NCBI RefSeq assembly: GCF_963678635.1
Contig: NC_087065.1
Coordinates: 22,713,254 to 22,773,253, forward strand
Direction: 5' to 3'
Length of the DNA: 60,000 nt
Origin: Symsagittifera roscoffensis
Taxonomy: Eukaryota; Xenacoelomorpha; Acoela; Convolutidae
Shown here in pieces: positions 23,803 to 34,040 of this stretch. Both the position numbers and the translations under genes were made by a program. The notes under the pieces are model-generated. The model ran no database searches, was not told where the DNA came from, and saw only the letters and a list, made by a program, of their open reading frames with translations. How positions within the stretch are numbered: position 1 is the stretch's first letter; each line of letters opens with the position of its first letter.

Positions 23803-23876
23803 GTTTAAAATGTTGAAATAACATACTCCGTTGTAAAGCTAACTAAACTAACTAAAAAAAAGAATATGAAATATAA
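23803..23876 (-). mobile_element. Left LTR of old gypsy element, outer part (split by insertion)
   Basis: Aligns with the right LTR at about 47138-47216: shared order aaaatg..aaataa.ata.ccgtt..a.gctaact followed by aatatgaaatataa. It continues at 42237 after the giant-element insertion. It ends with ATAA (23873-23876), which is the target site duplicated by the giant element. Confidence 0.75.
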
Positions 23877-24286
23877 TGGAACCTGATCTAAACTACATTT
23901 TATGATTGGATAAATTAGATATTTTACCACTGTAAAGTATTTAATATTAACCAATCATGATCCATCTAACTAACAACCCACTTATTTGTAAGTGCTGGAA
24001 TTACTTGTAATTTCAGCACCAGAGAGATTTGAATTTAACTTAGAATTTAGTTGCCTCTTCAAAGGAACTTCAGCAGCCGCAATAAACCAGTATACCCTAG
24101 ATCTATTGAGCCTAGCAGAGACTAGTTAAACAACCTGAGACTAGATAGTATAAGAGTAAGATTAGGATCGGTATTAGACTAAGAAGTTGCACGAATCTAT
24201 CCGGCCGAAAATAAGATAGCGTGACGAGCAGACGGTGTACCCTATCCGAAATTACTCTATGAGTTAACCACATCGGTCCTAACTCA
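23877..24286 (+). repeat. 5' LTR of giant element
   Basis: 410 bp, starting TGGAACCTGATC and ending CCTAACTCA. It aligns without gaps with 41823-42232 at offset 17946. Differences noted are T/C in cctct.caaag, A/C in gccgc.ataaa and C/A in cggtc.taact. The LTR should carry the element promoter, but no clear TATA box could be singled out in this AT-rich sequence. Confidence 0.95.
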
Positions 24287-24288
24287 TC

Positions 24289-24298
24289 TGGTGCGACC
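24289..24298 (+). other. Primer binding site of giant element
   Basis: TGGTGCGACC begins two bases after the LTR, the usual position and starting triplet for a site that pairs with the CCA end of a host tRNA. A tRNA ending GGTCGCACCA would match. I cannot assign the isoacceptor. Confidence 0.7.
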
Positions 24299-25541
24299 AT
24301 AAGTCTCGAACAAGACCTTAATAGCTTAGAATTAACCAAAAATAGATTAGAATTTAGACAAAACATTTTAAAAATGTTATACGACGATAATTTAATCGAA
24401 ATGTCTCTACGACTCAATAGATCAGAGCCAATATTCCGAACGATAACAGAACTACCCGGAATTGCAAGAAGACCTCGAACCAGAGACGACATACGACAAA
24501 GTAGAAACTTACCAAATAGTTATATGATAGTACGGCAAAAGCCAACACAAACTTTTATATTTAGAATTTTATTAGCAATGAATTTAGATTTTCATTTGCA
24601 AACATAAAACCTTGAAGTCAATCTTCATAATCATTTCAGGCGCTAAACAAAACTATTAATATACAAAAACGATTGATAAAAAGATCTCAGATCGTTTTCC
24701 TAAAATTCTGCAGTATTATATAAAACATGTTTGGAAAATATTTGTTGAAAATCAAAATAAAAATTAGTAGCATGACAATAAACTGTTAGTAATTATAAAA
24801 TCATCAGTTGTCCCAGCTTCATCACCTAAAACATAACAGCAATCATAAGCTCACTAATATCATTAAAACACTAAATCTTTTTTTAAAAAATAAATTTAAA
24901 TCATTTTAAACTTAAATTCGCTTAATCTTAAAATCAGATCATCAAGGCGTATCCTTGGATCTTAATTAATTTTCTATTTGACTAAATTTACAAAACTTGA
25001 TCATCAAGGCCTATCCTTGGATCAAAAAGAACAATTTTGGTTCTCCCCCACCCACTTAGCTAGTGTCTAACGACCTCAAACGTCGATTCACTATCCAACC
25101 CTTTCAAAAAACCCAAGACTAATAGAAATTTTTGAACAACACTAATCATTCAAATTAGGATAAACAGTGAAGAATTTCGGTTATTCATCCTTCACTTGAA
25201 CCCTCCTCTTACCAGACCCAGGATAAATCGTAGACTTAGTAAGTTTAAAATAGTATCTAACGAACTACTCGCGTTCTAATTATACCTGAACCTTGTGGAT
25301 CGATTTACTATTCTCCAACCCTTGAACACAATCACTACCCTTAAGTAAGATTAAGTAAGTTAACACCTTAACTTATACTAGCCACGAGAAAGTAAAAAAT
25401 CATTCTTCGGAATCGATATACTTTTCTCTCCAACCCTGAACAAATAGACCCAGGTTAAGCTAACCATAAAATCGTAAGGACTAACAATTTAAGAAAATAG
25501 AAATCATCTAACAACTTTTTGCATCCGTCATCCTAATCCTT
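24299..25541 (+). other. Long leader of giant element
   Basis: 1.24 kb of AT-rich leader. It contains a 77-codon ORF (24374-24607) of unknown meaning, two copies of a hairpin motif (24937-24961 and 24999-25023), and a set of diverged repeats around ctccaaccctt, acccagg and ttaagtaag between 25080 and 25460. Part of this (25240-25500) is conserved in copy B. The length and structure would suit packaging or translation-control signals, which is inference. Confidence 0.55.
24937..25023 (+). repeat. Duplicated hairpin motif in leader
   Basis: GATC-at-CAAGG, a five-base loop, then CCTTGGATC occurs at 24937-24961 and again at 24999-25023 with one base changed in the loop (cgtat / cctat). Each copy can form a nine-base-pair stem with a two-base bulge. 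Tandem hairpins in a retroelement leader resemble dimerisation or packaging signals in general form only. Confidence 0.6.
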
Positions 25542-26009
25542 ATGTCATTTAAAAATCTAGGAAACAAACAAACAATCGTTTTACACAACTGTGAAATAGA
25601 TAACAAAAAATACGACCTTGTAATCACACCTCATACACAAACAGTTGGATATATTAGAACAAAACGACAAACACTAAAAAGGAAAATAATAAACAAACAA
25701 AGACAAATAACACGAAAAAGATTTTCCAAAAATAGAAACGCATTTTTAGAATCAGAAGCCAGCAATTTAGACGAACTTTATAAATTAAAAGAATCTATAG
25801 ATAAAAATTTTCCCATTCACGATCAATTATATTTTTCCGACTCAGAAACAACTTCAAATTCATCAAAAAGAGGAAAAAGAAGAATAAAAAAGCAATATAA
25901 ACACAAACCAGTACATTTATATAATTGGAATCAACCAATTAGACATATCGATAATTACCTATTAACAGTCATTAAACGAAAAAATGAGCCAAACACACAC
26001 TCCAAGTGA
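25542..26009 (+). CDS. Pre-gag ORF1, basic protein of 155 residues
   Basis: The open frame starts at ATG in the giant-element leader and overlaps the next ORF by 26 bases in a different frame. The protein is strongly basic: residues 45-75 and 105-125 are rich in K, R, Q and T, with an acidic/serine patch (SDSETTSNSS) between. No known domain was recognised. The N-terminal block GNKQTIVLHNC and the DLVITP motif are conserved in copy B (22133-22378), which supports a real protein. A nucleic-acid binding role is suggested only by charge. The overlap with ORF2 could also reflect an ancestral single frame. Confidence 0.6.
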   Translation: MSFKNLGNKQTIVLHNCEIDNKKYDLVITPHTQTVGYIRTKRQTLKRKIINKQRQITRKRFSKNRNAFLESEASNLDELYKLKESIDKNFPIHDQLYFSDSETTSNSSKRGKRRIKKQYKHKPVHLYNWNQPIRHIDNYLLTVIKRKNEPNTHSK

Positions 26010-26646
26010 AAATAGTCCAGATGATGACGATATCTACCCCTTCCTCGTAGATGCACCCAATGATAGAGGGCAGCATATATTTTGCAAGAATTTACTCCTA
26101 CATTTATTTGAACCCGGAATCAGCCCATGTAAAGCAGAGTTCCCAGATGTAAAGATCAAAAGACAAATTATTGATCACTATCTGAAAGATATATGTAATT
26201 TGACACAACAATACGGAATCTACACCATAGAATTCAGCTCACCAAACCTGAATCACCGCAAATATGTAATTCAAACAGACGACCTTGATTTAGAATTCTC
26301 AAAAGTATTCTCAGAATATATAAAAAGCATACAATATCATAACTCACAAAGAGCAAACTCCATATTCACTAATGAAGTTTTTGCCATAATATATAGTTAT
26401 ATCTCAATATTAGAAAACGAAATCCCAATCCCAAGTGTCTCACCGACAGAGACATCTAAACATATAAGGGTACGACATGAAATCACACTATTTTCAACCT
26501 TTCTAAATATAATTAAAGAAAATTTCACTAAAGATGATGTTTCACAACATACAAGACATGACTTACAAAAAATTTTGGCATGGTTTATAATAGATTATTT
26601 CACACATAATATAGATTTAATTTCACAAGCAAGAAAAAATTTCTGA
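25984..26646 (+). CDS. Pre-gag ORF2, 220 residues, open into gag-upstream region
   Basis: Starts inside the end of ORF1. The N-terminus is acidic (PDDDDIYPF), followed by a mixed alpha-helical-looking region ending WFIIDYFTHN. It stops at TGA 26644-26646, but the same frame stays open for another 200 codons to about 27250, so the stop may be a lesion and ORF2 may be the N-terminal part of an extended gag polyprotein. A decayed homologue lies at 21339-21965. No domain recognised; a matrix-like role is conceivable from position but unproven. Confidence 0.55.
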   Translation: MSQTHTPSENSPDDDDIYPFLVDAPNDRGQHIFCKNLLLHLFEPGISPCKAEFPDVKIKRQIIDHYLKDICNLTQQYGIYTIEFSSPNLNHRKYVIQTDDLDLEFSKVFSEYIKSIQYHNSQRANSIFTNEVFAIIYSYISILENEIPIPSVSPTETSKHIRVRHEITLFSTFLNIIKENFTKDDVSQHTRHDLQKILAWFIIDYFTHNIDLISQARKNF

Positions 26647-27550
26647 CCTCAAAATTCAAACGATGATACCGCCATCACAGAACAGTCAGACTACGTTTGG
26701 GACCCCGAATGGTCTCATTATGCATTTATAAATATCCCACAATCAATTGCAAGTCAAGCAATAAGTACAATATCTTATACAAGAGATTATGTAAGAGTAA
26801 TACCATTATCCATTGATGCAACACCATTAAACTACAATACATTTTTACCCGATACGCGAAATAACAGTTTAAATTCGACCGTCATACACAAAGAAAACCT
26901 TAATGGAACTAGGAACCTCACTCAACAAGATATTCAGACACCATCACACTTCATAAATGAAGAAATTGTCCAAACAACAACAACGACACAACAAAGTATT
27001 TCACCAATACGTCCAAATTTAACAACACCAAGAAATACAAACACTTCACTAGCACAGGTAACCTTACAATCAACCGTTAAACCTTCGGTTGCTCCAAAAT
27101 ATTCACAAATGGATTATCAAACATATAGACCCGTGACAATACCGTCAAAAACACGCAGAACGTTCACAAGAAACAATTTTGCGGAACACAATTATAATTA
27201 CACACATTCATCAAAAACAAACTATCCCCCCCAAAAAAAAAAATCATAATCAGATAAGATCTCGATATTGGGATAACCCAATGGCAACAACCAATTCAGT
27301 AAACTTTCAAACTAATTCATATCCTCCACAGGATCGTAGTGAAAACTACCCATTCTTTCAACAGAATAAAAATAAAAAGCAAGCATCTCATCAAACGGAT
27401 TATTTATCCGCTGATGATGATTATTTACAACCAGATATATTTGCACCATACACTCAAGAATATCGTGGACAAGGAGTGCAGAAACCGTAAACATATCATA
27501 GAATTTTTTCTCCACACCCAACAGATACACAAAATCAACAACCAATACAA
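26647..27550 (+). pseudogene. Gag N-terminal extension, broken
   Basis: Reads on from ORF2 after a TGA: VWDPEWSH, then a T/Q/S/P-rich region, up to a C6-A11 tract at about 27226-27242. There the frame shifts, continuing in the frame of 27179-27490 (DRSENYPFFQ, YLSADDDY). That frame meets TAA at 27488 and then runs in register into the gag ORF at 27551. The homologous region exists in copy B on both arms of the inverted repeat. I read it as part of one long ancestral gag damaged by two stops and one homopolymer indel. The indel could also be a sequencing error. Confidence 0.6.
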
Positions 27551-30163
27551 ATGCAAAACCCAAGTAATACACAATCTTTTCAACCAATTCAGCCACAAAA
27601 CCCAATGACTACACACCCGTATCAACCAACACAAATGCAAAATGAAATACCACTTCCATATTACCTTCAACAACACGAAATAACAAAAAATCAACTTTCG
27701 AACTTTTCACAAATGCCAAATGCAGCAGAATCATTACAAATGACAATGAATCCATACCTTATGGGTGGATCATCAATAACATCAAACAAACCATTAATGG
27801 TATTCACAGGAACAGACCCTGAATATTCTGTAGAAGATTATTTAAATGCAGTAACAGCAAATTTAATTTTAAATATAGGACCTGAACCAATTAATACGCA
27901 ACTACATCAAAACTGGATACATCGACGCACAGCGTTGATACAGACAACCTTAGACGGCGCAGCCCAAAAATGGTTTTCAGTATTGCCTATAGAAATAAAA
28001 TCAAACTGGAAAAGATTTACACAAGAATTTTCAAAAATGTTTGACTCCGAGAGAAACAAACAACAACAAAGAGTTTTATGTAATGAAATTCGCAGATTAC
28101 CAAATGAAACCATCAAACAATTTGCAGTACGTATCGAAACACTAGTTCGAAAAGCATATTCATTAAATACACACGACTATAAAAACACAAAATTGACAGA
28201 AATCTTAATGATGACCTTAACACCTCAATTAAGGAAAATAGCAATAAAAAAGAGAGCATCCCATCCCTCCTCAATTCGAGAGCCCGATTTAGATTTTCGA
28301 AAACTAGTAGACAAACTAGAGCAAGCGGAAATCACAATGAAACTTGAAGAAACAGAAAATCTGAAATTACAATATATTAATCGAATTGAAACAAATACCA
28401 CAAATATCAACAATATACAAGAATCAGATACAGACCTCGTTGAAAAAATCACTGAAATACTCAATATTTATGAAAAACACCCAAACTTTAAAGGCAAACC
28501 ATTTTTCAAAAAATGGTGTAATTATTGCCGACGATACGGACATAGTATTTCTGAATGTAGACAAAAACAACAGGACAATCAAAACAAACCTCAAAAATAT
28601 AAAGAACCAAATAAATCATTCTATCAGTACATGAAAAAAGATCAAAATCTACCGAACAAAAATGTATACAGCAACAACATTTCAGGAAAACCACTTCAGA
28701 ACAATACCAATTACACGAGAACTCAATCACCATATAACTCAAGTTATAGAGGAAGATCACCAGAACGAAGAAATACACAAAATTCGTCACAAAATCATTA
28801 TAATAGACCAAATAGTCGAAATAACTACTCCAGATCAAATTCGAATACAACACAATTTGTTTCTAGATCTAATTCCCAATCAAGGAATAATTACTATCCA
28901 AACAATCAATCACGAAACTCATCATACAATAGAAATAGAAACTACTCCAATAATCGAAATAGAAGTTATTCAAACAACCAAAACCAGAATTACCCGAACA
29001 ATCGATCAAGGAATAACTCATATAATAGATCAAACTATAACAGACCAAACAATAATTATCAAAACAGATCACGAAATAATTCACAAAATCGACATTCAAG
29101 TTATAATAACCGTTATAGAAATTATTCCCAATCACCACACAGAAATAATAACCATTATAATAGTTCTAACAATCGCCACAGAAGTAGTACACCTAAACAT
29201 CAAAGACATATTAATCAAGTACAATCAAATCCAGAAACAACATCAGACCCCCAAGGTATTGATGACACAGGAAATAACGAACTACAACTAAATCAAATAA
29301 ACTGTGAATCATCAGATTCAGAAAGTGATATAGAAAACACTATCTCCATAAATATGATAGCAGTAGAAAATGACTACGAACCTATTATATATGAACAACC
29401 TTTTTCATCACATATATATGAAAATCAATTAGAACTCCTTCACAATTTAGAAAGCCCAAGAAACAAAGAATTTCAACCACCAGATCTTGAAATTGATTTT
29501 TTAATTGATTCAGGAGCAGAATCAAACATAATAAACATTCCCAAATGGAATGAGATAAAAACATTACACCCAAAACTAACGCCTCTTGAAACCTCCAGTA
29601 AACTAGCATTAGCACAAGGATCAACATTGGTAAACTATGGAAAAATTCAATTATTTCTTCTCCCCACAAGAACAATAGAGCAAAATAAAATTTTAAATAA
29701 ACCATTCAAACAAATATTTCATAGCACTGATATTAAACACAATATTATTGGAATACCATTTATCTCTAAATATATACCAACAATCAACATTTTGAATAGT
29801 AAAATACTAATCAAAGATAAATACACAAAAACAAAAGACACATCCCTAACATTTTTTCAAAGATTAAATAAACAACCACCATTCTTTTCAAAATTTTATC
29901 CGATATATAATCAACAAAGAAAACACCTGAAACCACTATCAGGAAACATATATAATTTTTCAATAAAACAAGTTCACCAATATGATAAAAAACAAAATAA
30001 ACAACAACTCTATATGTCAGATTTTGAATTCAAACCTATCCATAAGTTTTTCAAAATCACAATCTCATCCATAAAATATTTGAAAAACTCGAATTCAGAT
30101 ATTATTTCTCTTTATGTATACAACAATACACCCTATCAAGTAACATTACCTTTAGGACTTTAA
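27551..30163 (+). CDS. gag-pro: Gag capsid/nucleocapsid and aspartic protease, 870 residues
   Basis: Residues about 80-260 resemble the retrotransposon gag capsid domain (AQKWFSVLP, NETIKQFAVRIETLVRKAY). A single CCHC zinc knuckle CX2CX4HX4C starts at Cys323 (CNYCRRYGHSISEC). Residues about 340-555 are a long low-complexity stretch rich in N, R, S and Y, which should bind RNA. The protease active site is LIDSGAES, with DSG at residues 653-655. After the protease the frame ends at TAA 30161-30163, inside PLGL-GYC; copy B has a leucine codon there, so this stop is most likely a point mutation and not a programmed signal. The ATG chosen is internal to a longer frame, so the true N-terminus is uncertain. 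Confidence 0.85.
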   Translation: MQNPSNTQSFQPIQPQNPMTTHPYQPTQMQNEIPLPYYLQQHEITKNQLSNFSQMPNAAESLQMTMNPYLMGGSSITSNKPLMVFTGTDPEYSVEDYLNAVTANLILNIGPEPINTQLHQNWIHRRTALIQTTLDGAAQKWFSVLPIEIKSNWKRFTQEFSKMFDSERNKQQQRVLCNEIRRLPNETIKQFAVRIETLVRKAYSLNTHDYKNTKLTEILMMTLTPQLRKIAIKKRASHPSSIREPDLDFRKLVDKLEQAEITMKLEETENLKLQYINRIETNTTNINNIQESDTDLVEKITEILNIYEKHPNFKGKPFFKKWCNYCRRYGHSISECRQKQQDNQNKPQKYKEPNKSFYQYMKKDQNLPNKNVYSNNISGKPLQNNTNYTRTQSPYNSSYRGRSPERRNTQNSSQNHYNRPNSRNNYSRSNSNTTQFVSRSNSQSRNNYYPNNQSRNSSYNRNRNYSNNRNRSYSNNQNQNYPNNRSRNNSYNRSNYNRPNNNYQNRSRNNSQNRHSSYNNRYRNYSQSPHRNNNHYNSSNNRHRSSTPKHQRHINQVQSNPETTSDPQGIDDTGNNELQLNQINCESSDSESDIENTISINMIAVENDYEPIIYEQPFSSHIYENQLELLHNLESPRNKEFQPPDLEIDFLIDSGAESNIINIPKWNEIKTLHPKLTPLETSSKLALAQGSTLVNYGKIQLFLLPTRTIEQNKILNKPFKQIFHSTDIKHNIIGIPFISKYIPTINILNSKILIKDKYTKTKDTSLTFFQRLNKQPPFFSKFYPIYNQQRKHLKPLSGNIYNFSIKQVHQYDKKQNKQQLYMSDFEFKPIHKFFKITISSIKYLKNSNSDIISLYVYNNTPYQVTLPLGL

Positions 30164-31067
30164 GGCTATTGCGAAACCAACGCTACGAAATCACCAATAC
30201 ACGAAAAAGCATATCGCGTAAATAATATACTCCAATTATTAGATATTTGTCAATCCACAATTCTTAATGAAGAATTATCCATAAATAATATAATAAGTAA
30301 TGAAAAAAAATACAGATTATTTCACAAAAACCCCATATTTCAAACCTACATTCAACATAAATAACTATACAGAGAATCAACAGAAATTTTTAACAATGTT
30401 TAACTTCCAACATTCACAAATAACACAAGACGAATTTGATAAGTTAGCCAAACAGCTAATAAAATATTCATCAGTCTATGCAACATCCAAATTTGATGTT
30501 GGCAAAATCAGCTCATCACTACATCTCCCATTAAAACCTGACGCAGTTTTCAAAAAACAAAGAGCAAGTAAAGTACCAATTCACTTACACGATAAAGTAA
30601 ACAGATTACTCGATATTTTAGAACAATACAAAATTATCTCACCGGTAAACAAAGAAGAACAACCAAAAGGTAACACATTTATCAACCCTGTTATCATCCT
30701 AGCAAAAGGAGAATCATTAAAAATAGTTCTAGACGCTAGATACCTTAATTCACTAATAGACGAATCAAAATGCAATTGGCCTATTGAACCAATACAAGTT
30801 ATTTTAACAAAAATAAACGGAAAATACTTTACAACCGCAGATATGAATAGTGCATATAATCAAATGCCACTAGATGAACAATCGCGACGCTTAACACAAT
30901 TTGTTATTGGAAATCAGCAATATGAATTCAACCGCCTATTCTATGGAATATCCATAGGACCAGCAGCATTTTCAGCTTTTATGAGCAAAATTTTTAGACC
31001 ACTTATACTCAAGAAAAACGCAATCACCTATTTAGACGATGTTTTTATGCAATCACAGACAAAATAA
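30164..31067 (+). pseudogene. Reverse transcriptase, N-terminal and palm part, truncated by stop
   Basis: The open frame 30300-31067 (255 residues) contains the RT hallmarks: KKQRASKVPIHL, LKIVLDARYLNS, motif A TADMNSAYNQMPL, motif B YGISIGPAAFSAFM, and catalytic YLDD at residues 244-247. It ends at TAA 31065-31067; in copies A/B the matching codon encodes lysine. Between 30164 and 30300 the linker (GYCETNAT) is in the gag frame, and an A8 tract near 30303 shifts the frame. The polymerase site is preserved, unlike copies A/B, but the protein is broken on both sides. Confidence 0.85.
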
Positions 31068-31070
31068 GAA

Positions 31071-31918
31071 ATGTTCAAAGTTTTAGAACACTATCACAAA
31101 ATATTTCAGAACGAAAATCTGAAGGCCGCCCCCGATAAATCACACTTCTTTTTAACACGAGTTAAATTCTTAGGACACAATATAGAAAGAAAAACAATCA
31201 CTTCATTAAAATCACGCATTGATGCTATTCAAAAGCTCCAACCACCAACAAACAAAACGAAAATCCAAGAATTCCTTGGAATGTTAAATTTTTTAAGCAA
31301 ATATGTCTATAAAATGCAATTATACCTAAGACCATTCTATAATATACTTAGACAACAAAATAATTTTGAATGGAACACAGAACATCAAGCACGATTTGAA
31401 GAAATTAAAAAACTCTTAACTGAACAAATTTTGATCCAAATCAACCATTCTACGCAATGTGCGATGCTTCAAATTTTGGCATCGGCGCAGCATTATTACA
31501 ATCACACAATGGTACAAACAAAATGAACCTTATATCAGCAAATTCTCGATTATTCACTCAAGCAGAGCTACGACTCTCAACTCTAATGAGAGAATGTACA
31601 GCTATAATATATACACTTACAGAATATGAATTTCTGATACTTGGATCAAAACATCCAACAGTTCTATTCACAGATCACAAACCAATCATTTTTCTCTTTA
31701 CACAAAAATCTAATCCAAATCACCGAGTTTATAGATTTCAACTAATTCTAATGAAATTCCCAAACTTACATATAGTTTGGACAGCAGGAAAGAATCTTGC
31801 ATTACCAGACACTTTAAGTCGAAATACACCACCTGAATTACTTACACGTAAAACTACAGTAGAAATACCCAAAAATTTAAATTCTACCTTGCAGAAAACG
31901 AAACATCACCCCGACTAG
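31071..31918 (+). pseudogene. RT thumb/connection and RNase H, frameshifted
   Basis: The first open piece, 31071-31526, is in frame with the RT after its stop: APDKSHFFLTRVKFLGH and EFLGMLNFLSKY, typical of the gypsy RT-RNase H connection. A one-base frameshift near 31430 moves to 31457-31918, which carries RNase H: CDASNFGIGAALLQ (first catalytic Asp), RECTAIIYTL (catalytic Glu), FTDHKPIIFL (catalytic Asp), and near the end TAGKNLALPDTLSR, where the last Asp of the domain lies. Confidence 0.8.
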
Positions 31919-32302
31919 AATGCAAATATGCAGTAAAAACTGACGTTGAACAATCACAGATAAACAATCTACAACACTTCCCACTTTATTTAGATTGCCA
32001 AAATAACCACTACGAAGTTGATCTACTTGGAGCATCAACTTTCAAACCAATTCCATACTCACAATGGATAAAAAATAACACCCAACAAAAAAGAGTAAAA
32101 CAACACCCGCATAAAATTTCCATTAATTGAAAAAGAAAATCTAACTGATAAAATAAATTTATCAGGACCACAAACAAACGATTCAAAATACACAATAAAT
32201 CAAGTTTTTGACCTCCATGACCCACTTGATACAATTCCTTTATCTAAATTAGAAATTGAAAACATTTTTCTCCCCCCAACAAATAAAGTTACAATTAATA
32301 CT
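31919..32302 (+). pseudogene. RNase H to integrase linker, frameshifted twice
   Basis: Coding-like sequence continues in a third frame from about 31880 to a TGA near 32130 (FPLYLDCQNNHYEVDLLG), then switches to the frame that leads into integrase (NQVFDLHDPLDTIPLSK). The matching sequence is recognisable in copies A/B around 7850-8100. No catalytic motif lies here. Confidence 0.55.
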
Positions 32303-33412
32303 TTGAAACAATATCAAAATCTTGACCCAGTAATTAGACAACTAAAATCATGGCACAAATATAAAACTAAACCCGTCAAGGCAGATACAACTATTTTAGG
32401 AAATAAAACACTCCTCAGATATTTTCGAAAATTTAATAATACAACAATTAACGAAAACACAGACCTTCTAGAAAACCAATTAAATGAATCTACAGTTCCC
32501 TGTCTCCCTTTAAGTATGATTCTCATAGCTTTTAATATTTCACATACACAAAACATTAAAGGACACTCTGGATCAGAGAAAACATATTCAAATTTCATAC
32601 AAAACTTTTATTTTCCAAATGCACCATTTTGGATAAAAGTACTATGCAATGATTGTATAGTATGTCAGCTAAATAAACCTTATCCAAATCAAAAACAAAT
32701 AGCACAAAAACAAGATTTTAAAGGACAAAGTTTGTACTTTAACCACCGTATTTCATTTGATACAAAAGGACCAATTTCACCCTCATCCGAAGGAAATTCC
32801 TACATTATGGTAATTGTTGACGCGTTTACACATTATGTAGCACTTAACCCAGTACCACATTGTAACGCTTATTACGCTTACACAACACTCTATGAACACT
32901 GGATAGCCAAATTCGGACTACCAGAAATTTTAGTTACAGACAACGGTACAGAATTCATAAATAATGAAATCATCACACTATGTCATTTATATAACATCAA
33001 ACACAAACCACGTACATCTCACGCACCTTGGACAAACGGCTTAGTCGAAGGTATGAACCGTTCACTACAAGAATATCTTAGATGTATCATCAATGGAAAT
33101 GATACAAGATACACCGAATGGTCAGCAGATGTAAAACTATTTCCCTTAGCATATAATTCACAAATCACGAAAACTCTAGGAATGTCACCATATGAAATGG
33201 TTTTTAATCAAAAGCCACGCAAACCAATTATGTTTACAGCAAACTCTCATAAAAATGCACAAAGTTATTGTCAACCGAATAAAGACTCAATTTGTTATAA
33301 CTTACCTTTATATACACACGATGAAGATCATTTTCATCACCCACAAATTCTTAAGTTAGCCTCCGGCACACACACCGAATGGATTTTAAACAGAGATACA
33401 AAACACAATTAA
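32303..33412 (+). CDS. Integrase, zinc-binding and DDE core domains
   Basis: The N-terminal zinc-binding module shows His, His and CX2C (HTQNIKGHSG ... CNDCIVC). The DDE core has Asp153 (SFDTKGP), Asp213 (VTDNGTEF) and Glu249 (NGLVEGMNR): the second gap is 35 residues, the classic D,D-35-E spacing of retroviral-type integrases. SYIMVIVDAFTHYV and SHAPWTNG are typical core blocks. The listed start is a TTG inside a frame that is open upstream, so it is not the true N-terminus. The TAA at 33410-33412 appears to be a mutation, because the same frame continues (see next entry). Confidence 0.9.
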   Translation: MKQYQNLDPVIRQLKSWHKYKTKPVKADTTILGNKTLLRYFRKFNNTTINENTDLLENQLNESTVPCLPLSMILIAFNISHTQNIKGHSGSEKTYSNFIQNFYFPNAPFWIKVLCNDCIVCQLNKPYPNQKQIAQKQDFKGQSLYFNHRISFDTKGPISPSSEGNSYIMVIVDAFTHYVALNPVPHCNAYYAYTTLYEHWIAKFGLPEILVTDNGTEFINNEIITLCHLYNIKHKPRTSHAPWTNGLVEGMNRSLQEYLRCIINGNDTRYTEWSADVKLFPLAYNSQITKTLGMSPYEMVFNQKPRKPIMFTANSHKNAQSYCQPNKDSICYNLPLYTHDEDHFHHPQILKLASGTHTEWILNRDTKHN

Positions 33413-34040
33413 ATTTACCAAAAAGTAACAAAAAAGTTGTTACAAAGACAAAACATTAATGAACAAATAAATTCACGCTTTACACCAGCCTCCGATTTAA
33501 AAATTGGAACATTTGTTTTAATAACCAATTTTAACACTCAAAAAGGAATCTCTAAAAAAATTACAACCCCTTCGTAAAGGACCATACCAAATAATTGCCA
33601 AACCCACTGATGTCACATATAAAATTACCGACTCAGACAAAAAAGAAATTGTTCAACATCGAAACAACCTATTACCTTATTACCCAAAAGAATACGCACT
33701 ACGCGAACTAACTCAATTATATTCGTTCACAAGTTTAAAAGTTATTCAAAATAACCCACATACGGAGAATAAAACAAAGGAACAACATGACATTCATCTC
33801 GAGAACAAAAATAAAAAATCAACTATAACGAAAAACAATACAAAAAAGCTAGATCAAAATATACCTCAAAAAGAAAGAAAAAATAGAAAATTGACAGAAA
33901 AAATAATACCCCAAGAACAAATCGACAAATCAGAACATAGAGAGTCATCACGACTTAGAAATCAACCACGTGAAAACTATAAAACATTCATTCCACAATC
34001 TAAAATATTAAAGAAAGTCGAATTTCAAAAACAGCTTTAA
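33413..34040 (+). pseudogene. Integrase C-terminal GPY-type module and basic tail
   Basis: In frame after the integrase stop, about 45 codons continue (RFTPASDLKIGTFVLI), then a frameshift near 33555 leads to LRKGPYQIIAKPTDVTYKI and HRNNLLPYYPKE, a typical GPY/F module of gypsy integrases. A K/N/E-rich tail follows and ends at TAA 34038-34040. No chromodomain seen. Confidence 0.7.

Noticed and set aside
24112-24492. 126-codon minus-strand ORF over the 5' LTR of the giant element
   Set aside because: It spans the LTR border and PBS on the antisense strand and is not conserved in the LTR fragments of copies A/B.
28662-29291. Plus-strand 209-codon ORF overlapping gag
   Set aside because: It follows from the biased N/R/S/Y codons of the gag low-complexity region read in another frame.
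26644-31067. Alternative genetic code or systematic stop readthrough
   Set aside because: The internal stops are TGA and TAA at positions where the sister copies encode different amino acids or have sense codons, and they are mixed with frameshifts. Random decay explains them better.
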